In this document: piece after piece, positions 61,501 through 64,000 of the stretch
How the letters are laid out: the number at the start of each line of letters is the position of its first letter
How positions within the stretch are numbered: position 1 is the first letter of the stretch
From: Afipia clevelandensis ATCC 49720
GTDB taxonomy: Bacteria > Pseudomonadota > Alphaproteobacteria > Rhizobiales > Xanthobacteraceae
Reading direction: 5' to 3'
Assembly (NCBI RefSeq): GCF_000336555.1
Contig: NZ_KB375281.1
Span: 4,146,155 to 4,210,154 of the forward strand
DNA length: 64,000 bases
Notes under the pieces: generated by a model
The model's input: only the letters and a program-made list of their open reading frames with translations
Database searches by the model: none
Told to the model about the DNA's origin: nothing
Program-made: the position numbers and the translations under genes

Positions 61501-64000
61501 GGTCAATGGCGGTTCTGGCGACGACACCGTCGATGTTTCAGACCTCCAGTCGGCTCACCGCATTCTGTTCCGATCAAATGGCGGTAACGACACCATCATC
61601 GGCAACCTGCGTCCACAAGATGTCGTTGAGCTGGCGCCGGGATCCGATCTGGGTACATATACGCTTGCCAACAACGGAAACGGCACCCAGACTCTCTCAA
61701 ACGGGACGAATTCGATAACTTTCACAGGTTCGGTCCCTCCACAATTCCAGAACACGCCGCCAGCTCCTGGCAACGATGAAGGGATTTCGGGCGTATTCGA
61801 ATATACGCCGGGTGATGTTGCCGGGTTGAAGGCTCTCGTGAATGGGCAAACCCCTGCAAGCGCTGGAGACGATGACGTTCCGGTCGGGCCGCGCGATCTG
61901 TCGGGCCATGGCAACAACACGGCCAATCCCGATTGGGGTGCGGCGGATGAACCTTTCATCCGCATCACGAATCCTCATTACGGTGAGGCCGATGCGTTCG
62001 AAAATCGTGCAATCAATCCGGTGTTCGATGGACTCGATGCACGCAACATCAGCAATATCCTCGGCACACAGGAAGCAGGCCTGCCCAAATCGGGGAATGA
62101 CGCCAATATCTTCTTTATGGCGATGGGCCAGTACATCGATCACGGCCTCGACTTCCTCGGGAAGGGGGGCAACGGGACTGTCCAGATCGGCGCACCCGGC
62201 GGGGGCGGACCGGTGTCAGGCGATCCGGCCGATCTCACGCGCGGTACGGTCGATGGCTACGATGCGAATGGTGTGCCGCAACACATCAATCACACGTCGC
62301 CCTATGTCGACCAAAATCAGGCCTACGGCTCCAATGCTCTGGTCGGGCAATTCTTGCGGGAGGGTGACGGAACTGGCGGCCTCGGCGCGCATTTGTTCGC
62401 GGGCTCACCAGATCCATCCAATCCGAACTTGAAATTGCTGCCGACGCTGCGTGAGCTGATCGAGCATCACTGGGCGAACAATACCGTATTCCAGTCGGAG
62501 CAACTTTCCGGCGGAGAGGTTGCATTCCGCGATTACTTCCCGGGTCTCGTGGTCGGAGGAGTTATTACGTCTTCCATGCTGCCGGGCATGATCTCGAGCT
62601 TCATGGGCAGTGGCCATGCGCTCCTGCTCGACACCAATCCGTTCATCAACGTATTGGATCACTACGTGGCCGGTGACGGGCGCGCGAATGAAAACTTTGC
62701 ACTGACGTCGATTCACACGATCTGGGCCCGAAACCACAATTTCCACGTGGAAGGGCTGGAGGCCGCGGGCTTCCAGGGTACGGCGGAAGAATTGTTCCAG
62801 GCCGCCAAAATGGTCAACGAGGCGGAATATCAGCGGGTCGTGTTCGATGAGTATCTTGAGACATTGCTGGGAGGTCTGCGCAGCGAAGGAACGCACGGCT
62901 TCGAGGAGTACGATCCTAGCGTAAACTCCGGCATTTCTCACGAGTTCGCTGCAGCGGTGTTTCGGTTCGGCCATTCGCTGATTGGCCAGACCATGACGAT
63001 CCTCGACGCAGACGGGAATCCGACTCAGGTCTCGCTGTTCGACGCTTTCCTGAACCCAAGCAACGATCCGTCGGTGTTTCCGGTGGACGTTTCCGGGTAC
63101 TACACGCCGCAACCTGGCTACGCGCAGCATGGCGTCAATGCCATTGTGGGCGGTATCGTAACGCAGCCGGCCGAGGATGTTGATTTCAATATCGTGGATG
63201 CCGTCCGTAACGATCTCGTTCGTATCAGTGCGGATCTTTTCGCCTTCAACGTGGCTCGCGGCTGGGATGTCGGCCTCGGTACACTTAACCAGGTCCGCAA
63301 GGATCTTGCGGCTTCCAGCAACGCCTATGTCAGCGATGCTGTAGGCTTTGCCGGCGGCAATCTCTCTGCCTACACGTCTTGGGAGGATTTCCAGCAGCGC
63401 AATAGTCTCAGCGATGCTGTGATCAATCAATTCAAGCAGGCCTACCCGGATCTTGTTCTGGCTGCAGCCGATATTGCGGCTTTCAACAGTGTAAACCCCG
63501 ACATTGACGTGATCGTTCAGTCGGATGGAACTGGCATCGTCAAGGGAATCGACCGTGTCGATCTCTGGGTCGGCGGTTTGGCCGAGAAGCACATTAATGG
63601 AGGCGTTGTCGGCGAAACGTTCTGGGTCGTGCTTCACGAACAGTTCGACCGCCTGCAGGACGGCGATCGCTTCTACTATATCTCGCGCTTCGATAACTTC
63701 GACTTCTACGAAAACTTTATCGACGGTCAGGAGTTCGCAGACATCGTTGCTCGGAACACCGGTTTGACAAACCTGCCTGAGCACATGTTCGAAACCAACG
63801 AGCTCGACGATGAAGATGAAAACGCCGACGACGATGATGACACGACCGGCAATAACGACGACGACGAAGTCGACGAAGACGATAACGCTGGAAATGAGGA
63901 CGACGAAGACGAAGATGAAGACGACACGGCCGGAAACGACGACGATGACGATGAGGTGACGCCCGTTCCAACAACCGGAGGAGCGACTCGCACGGGAACC
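55592..64000 (+). CDS. Giant RTX protein with two animal-type heme peroxidase domains (MopA-like), 3' end beyond window
   Basis: Open without a stop for 2,803 codons to the window edge. Peroxidase domain 1 (about 90-700) has distal Asp230-His231 (GQFFDHGLD), Arg483 and Glu486 (GDGRGNEN) and proximal His615 (YRFGHS). Domain 2 (about 2080-2740) repeats these as Asp2183-His2184, Arg2364/Glu2367 and His2461. Between them are RTX-like GGxGxD repeats (about 970-1300 and 1820-2010) and a cadherin-like segment (about 1600-1810). After domain 2 comes an Asp/Glu-rich linker (about 2735-2790). Mn(II)-oxidising MopA proteins of marine alphaproteobacteria share this design, so extracellular, type-I-secreted oxidation of Mn(II) or another substrate is likely. 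There is no N-terminal signal peptide, as expected for RTX export. Confidence 0.9.
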   Translation, partial: MTAFALNQADLEFVLRQIKIAEAHAAGTPLTEIYVDADGNVVSASTPGATLAIPDPHVPSGLRTVDGSYNNLIPGREFWGAADQAMPRALDGSFRDDADGDQMPLGPPGSPVVTNTDYDIIGAPTGNPFNNGGNSGNVADADPRIISNLVVDMSVNNPAAIQAWLNNAIAQAAWEEANPGKIPVAPGQPLGDNGVYITNEDISAIPNIAADEGLTASFNAWMTFFGQFFDHGLDLISKGGNGTVYIPLQPDDPLYVPGGNANFMVLTRSTVVEGPDGNHETRNTTTPFVDQNQTYTSHASHQVFLREYTTVEGKSVATGHLLDGANGGLPTWADIKANALTHLGIQLEDRDVLNIPLIRTDAYGKFIPDPSTGYAQLVVGLGTDGIPNTADDIVVSGTSSAPVNTFAAGAVRIGHAFLDDIAHNAIPGTFYDTDGNPATQGTTMVAPDSDSDLGNAISADFQGRNTSYDNELLDRHFITGDGRGNENIGLTTVHHVFHSEHNRQVEAQKLTVLRSGNLAFINEWLTDDLTSLSGAPGPDATPLELTAFAATLEWDGERLFQAGRFATEMQYQHLVFEEFARKVQPNIDAFVFNSTTDIDPSIFAEFAHTVYRFGHSMLTDNMPRIDGEGNIFDADISLIEAFTNPISFDHVDDGIAGNDLTADEAAASIVRGMTIETGNEIDEFIVGSLRNSLLGLPLDLAALNIARGREAGVPTLNDARGQLYGATGSSFLKPYDNWVDLAANLKNSMSVINFIAAYGTHPTIPEDGTLQQKRDAAMVLVLGTTDLNGNGTIEANEIAPSDRVDYLTSTGTWAGRETGLNLIDLWIGGLAEKVMPFGGMLGSTFNAIFEAQLENLQDGDRFYYLTRTQGQNLLVSLEQNSFAKLIMANTDLAQPGPDGIRGTSDDVVERHIGVDSFAKYDFVLEVNSANQQDYNGSAPGVDPEGNDPVLEALGLGKVIRDDSGTSGPDANYLRFTGGEHVVAGGTSGNDTIITDDGDDGIWGDAGDDRIESGAGVDLVNGGAGNDIITDSGDTGDFLKGDEGDDVIANSNGIDILMGGSGKDIIFVGVDSTEVFAGQGDDFVLGGDGADLLMGNEGDDWLEAGAGFDTTAGDNSELFFNSTIVGHDVMFAGTDEHDFDGESGDDIMVQGESVNRSEGMFGFDWGIFKGMELDALADLGVPIFTTEQADILRNRFDKVEALSGWKHDDTLIGDDRVYTPPAVGDITATTEGAFFKDGLDQAGIDRIAGLDQIVSVGSTGFFESGNILLGGAGSDILRGRAGDDILDGDRWLNVRISIKDQNNPTLEIATVDSMKHVFTVSENPAWAGKSLFELLIARTVVPSQMHIVREILTTGASAADEDVAVFSDRYFDDNGSPNYTITANPDGSITVTHVNVTTAIDPTTGRQLLSDGVDTLRNIEVLRFTDRDIRFTPPSLKLDAFDPGGTYADSFGTQNYGNTNGSLNWGPDWTEISDDNSASATGGQIRITGGALQFDAGNGASIERNVNLSAASSARLTYAVNEDGFDAGETVTVSFAPDGVNFTVIETIDNSTGNANRSFDFAGPFTANATIRFAVSNVVGNNDFVNIDNLTFTLTVPKAVPTVDFETSFTEGAAAVAIASGPSIVDDAVQMVSARVVLTNASAGDQLVVGGLPDGITGAVDTTVTGRITVTLAGSASLAAYQAAIQAISFRNTSEAPATDDRIIHVTVNDGFIDSNVAVTMINVTATNDAPVAGDDRIVTNNVNVPFAIPTWALMADDTDADGPILAVSGVSSINGLTVAPSTGILTINDTGTAGGSFNYALTDSIATDTGAVQVVRDITGLLNGNGGDDIIVGNAVSNTIEGDGGNDIIFAGAGDDTVSWTATSFNLLGNPIELTQDDRDFVDGGDGNDEFVINGSGIVENFIVYSAANAAAAGITGLKPGTEIVITRNGAVIAELDNIEEIIINTGAGNDTVTTSGNFNPTSLNFSTITVNGGSGDDTVDVSDLQSAHRILFRSNGGNDTIIGNLRPQDVVELAPGSDLGTYTLANNGNGTQTLSNGTNSITFTGSVPPQFQNTPPAPGNDEGISGVFEYTPGDVAGLKALVNGQTPASAGDDDVPVGPRDLSGHGNNTANPDWGAADEPFIRITNPHYGEADAFENRAINPVFDGLDARNISNILGTQEAGLPKSGNDANIFFMAMGQYIDHGLDFLGKGGNGTVQIGAPGGGGPVSGDPADLTRGTVDGYDANGVPQHINHTSPYVDQNQAYGSNALVGQFLREGDGTGGLGAHLFAGSPDPSNPNLKLLPTLRELIEHHWANNTVFQSEQLSGGEVAFRDYFPGLVVGGVITSSMLPGMISSFMGSGHALLLDTNPFINVLDHYVAGDGRANENFALTSIHTIWARNHNFHVEGLEAAGFQGTAEELFQAAKMVNEAEYQRVVFDEYLETLLGGLRSEGTHGFEEYDPSVNSGISHEFAAAVFRFGHSLIGQTMTILDADGNPTQVSLFDAFLNPSNDPSVFPVDVSGYYTPQPGYAQHGVNAIVGGIVTQPAEDVDFNIVDAVRNDLVRISADLFAFNVARGWDVGLGTLNQVRKDLAASSNAYVSDAVGFAGGNLSAYTSWEDFQQRNSLSDAVINQFKQAYPDLVLAAADIAAFNSVNPDIDVIVQSDGTGIVKGIDRVDLWVGGLAEKHINGGVVGETFWVVLHEQFDRLQDGDRFYYISRFDNFDFYENFIDGQEFADIVARNTGLTNLPEHMFETNELDDEDENADDDDDTTGNNDDDEVDEDDNAGNEDDEDEDEDDTAGNDDDDDEVTPVPTTGGATRTGT

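Noticed and set aside
62405-63784. A 459-codon minus-strand frame opposite peroxidase domain 2
   Set aside because: Antisense shadow of the conserved peroxidase domain; no recognisable product.
63793-63958. Asp/Glu-rich low-complexity DNA as a tandem repeat or CRISPR-like array
   Set aside because: It is a coding acidic linker in frame with the peroxidase, with irregular units and no spacers.

Overview
The window looks like an accessory, metal-resistance-rich segment of an alphaproteobacterial genome, most likely Bradyrhizobiaceae/Nitrobacteraceae (Bradyrhizobium, Afipia, Nitrobacter or Rhodopseudomonas relatives). This rests on the GC-rich codon usage, the OpgC, Omp25-type porin, NrsF/ECF, DUF2924/DUF3489 and IS66 families, and repeats of a type I associate with those genera. 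No rRNA, tRNA or CRISPR array was found, so the exact genus is an inference.

Layout. (1) 1-27,180, metal island: the end of a Zn/Cd P1B-2 ATPase, an orphan encapsulated-ferritin homologue, a PilZ protein, a Cu ATPase divergent from a CsoR repressor with an operator between them, then a long collinear copper block (TolC-like channel, two multicopper oxidases, cupredoxin, CusF, a GNAT protein, a Cys-rich copper-storage protein, OpgC, DUF411, FixH/YtkA-like, CusB, CusA, cytochrome c). An ECF sigma/NrsF pair and several small secreted or membrane proteins follow, and then a complete merR/merTPA mercury operon. (2) 27,376-28,288, a decayed IS66 element. (3) 28,385-36,875, a cassette bracketed by two diverged copies of one noncoding repeat: GNAT-fold acyltransferase and Omp25 on one strand; SDR, alpha-oxoamine synthase, a 7TM sensor kinase and a lone receiver on the other; and a MarR regulator. 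One palindrome occurs in the divergent promoter and again in front of the kinase. (4) 36,968-44,430, a scrap-and-switch region: ABC permease remnant, LysR gene plus a decayed copy of its 5' end, Tat-exported hydrolase, aldo/keto reductase, TetR with a clear operator, AidB-like acyl-CoA dehydrogenase, IclR remnant. (5) 44,557-52,492, a phage-derived island: large serine recombinase with DUF2924 and DUF3489, XRE regulator, terminase, DUF5681, ParB-methyltransferase and unknown genes, with no capsid or tail genes. (6) 52,891-64,000, a NarX/NarL-like two-component pair divergent from a giant gene, still open at the window edge, with two animal-type heme peroxidase domains separated by RTX repeats and cadherin-like modules, resembling the Mn(II)-oxidising MopA proteins.

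How it fits together. The copper genes form a layered defence: cytosolic efflux (Cu-ATPase under CsoR), periplasmic oxidation (two multicopper oxidases), buffering (Csp, cupredoxin, CusF, Met/His-rich proteins) and trans-envelope export (CusCBA). Mercury and Zn/Cd systems add to it. The cassette in region 3 has the three enzyme types of bacterial ceramide-type lipid synthesis, or alternatively of an alpha-hydroxyketone signal, beside its own sensor, receiver, porin and regulator. I consider it the best candidate for an undescribed system here.
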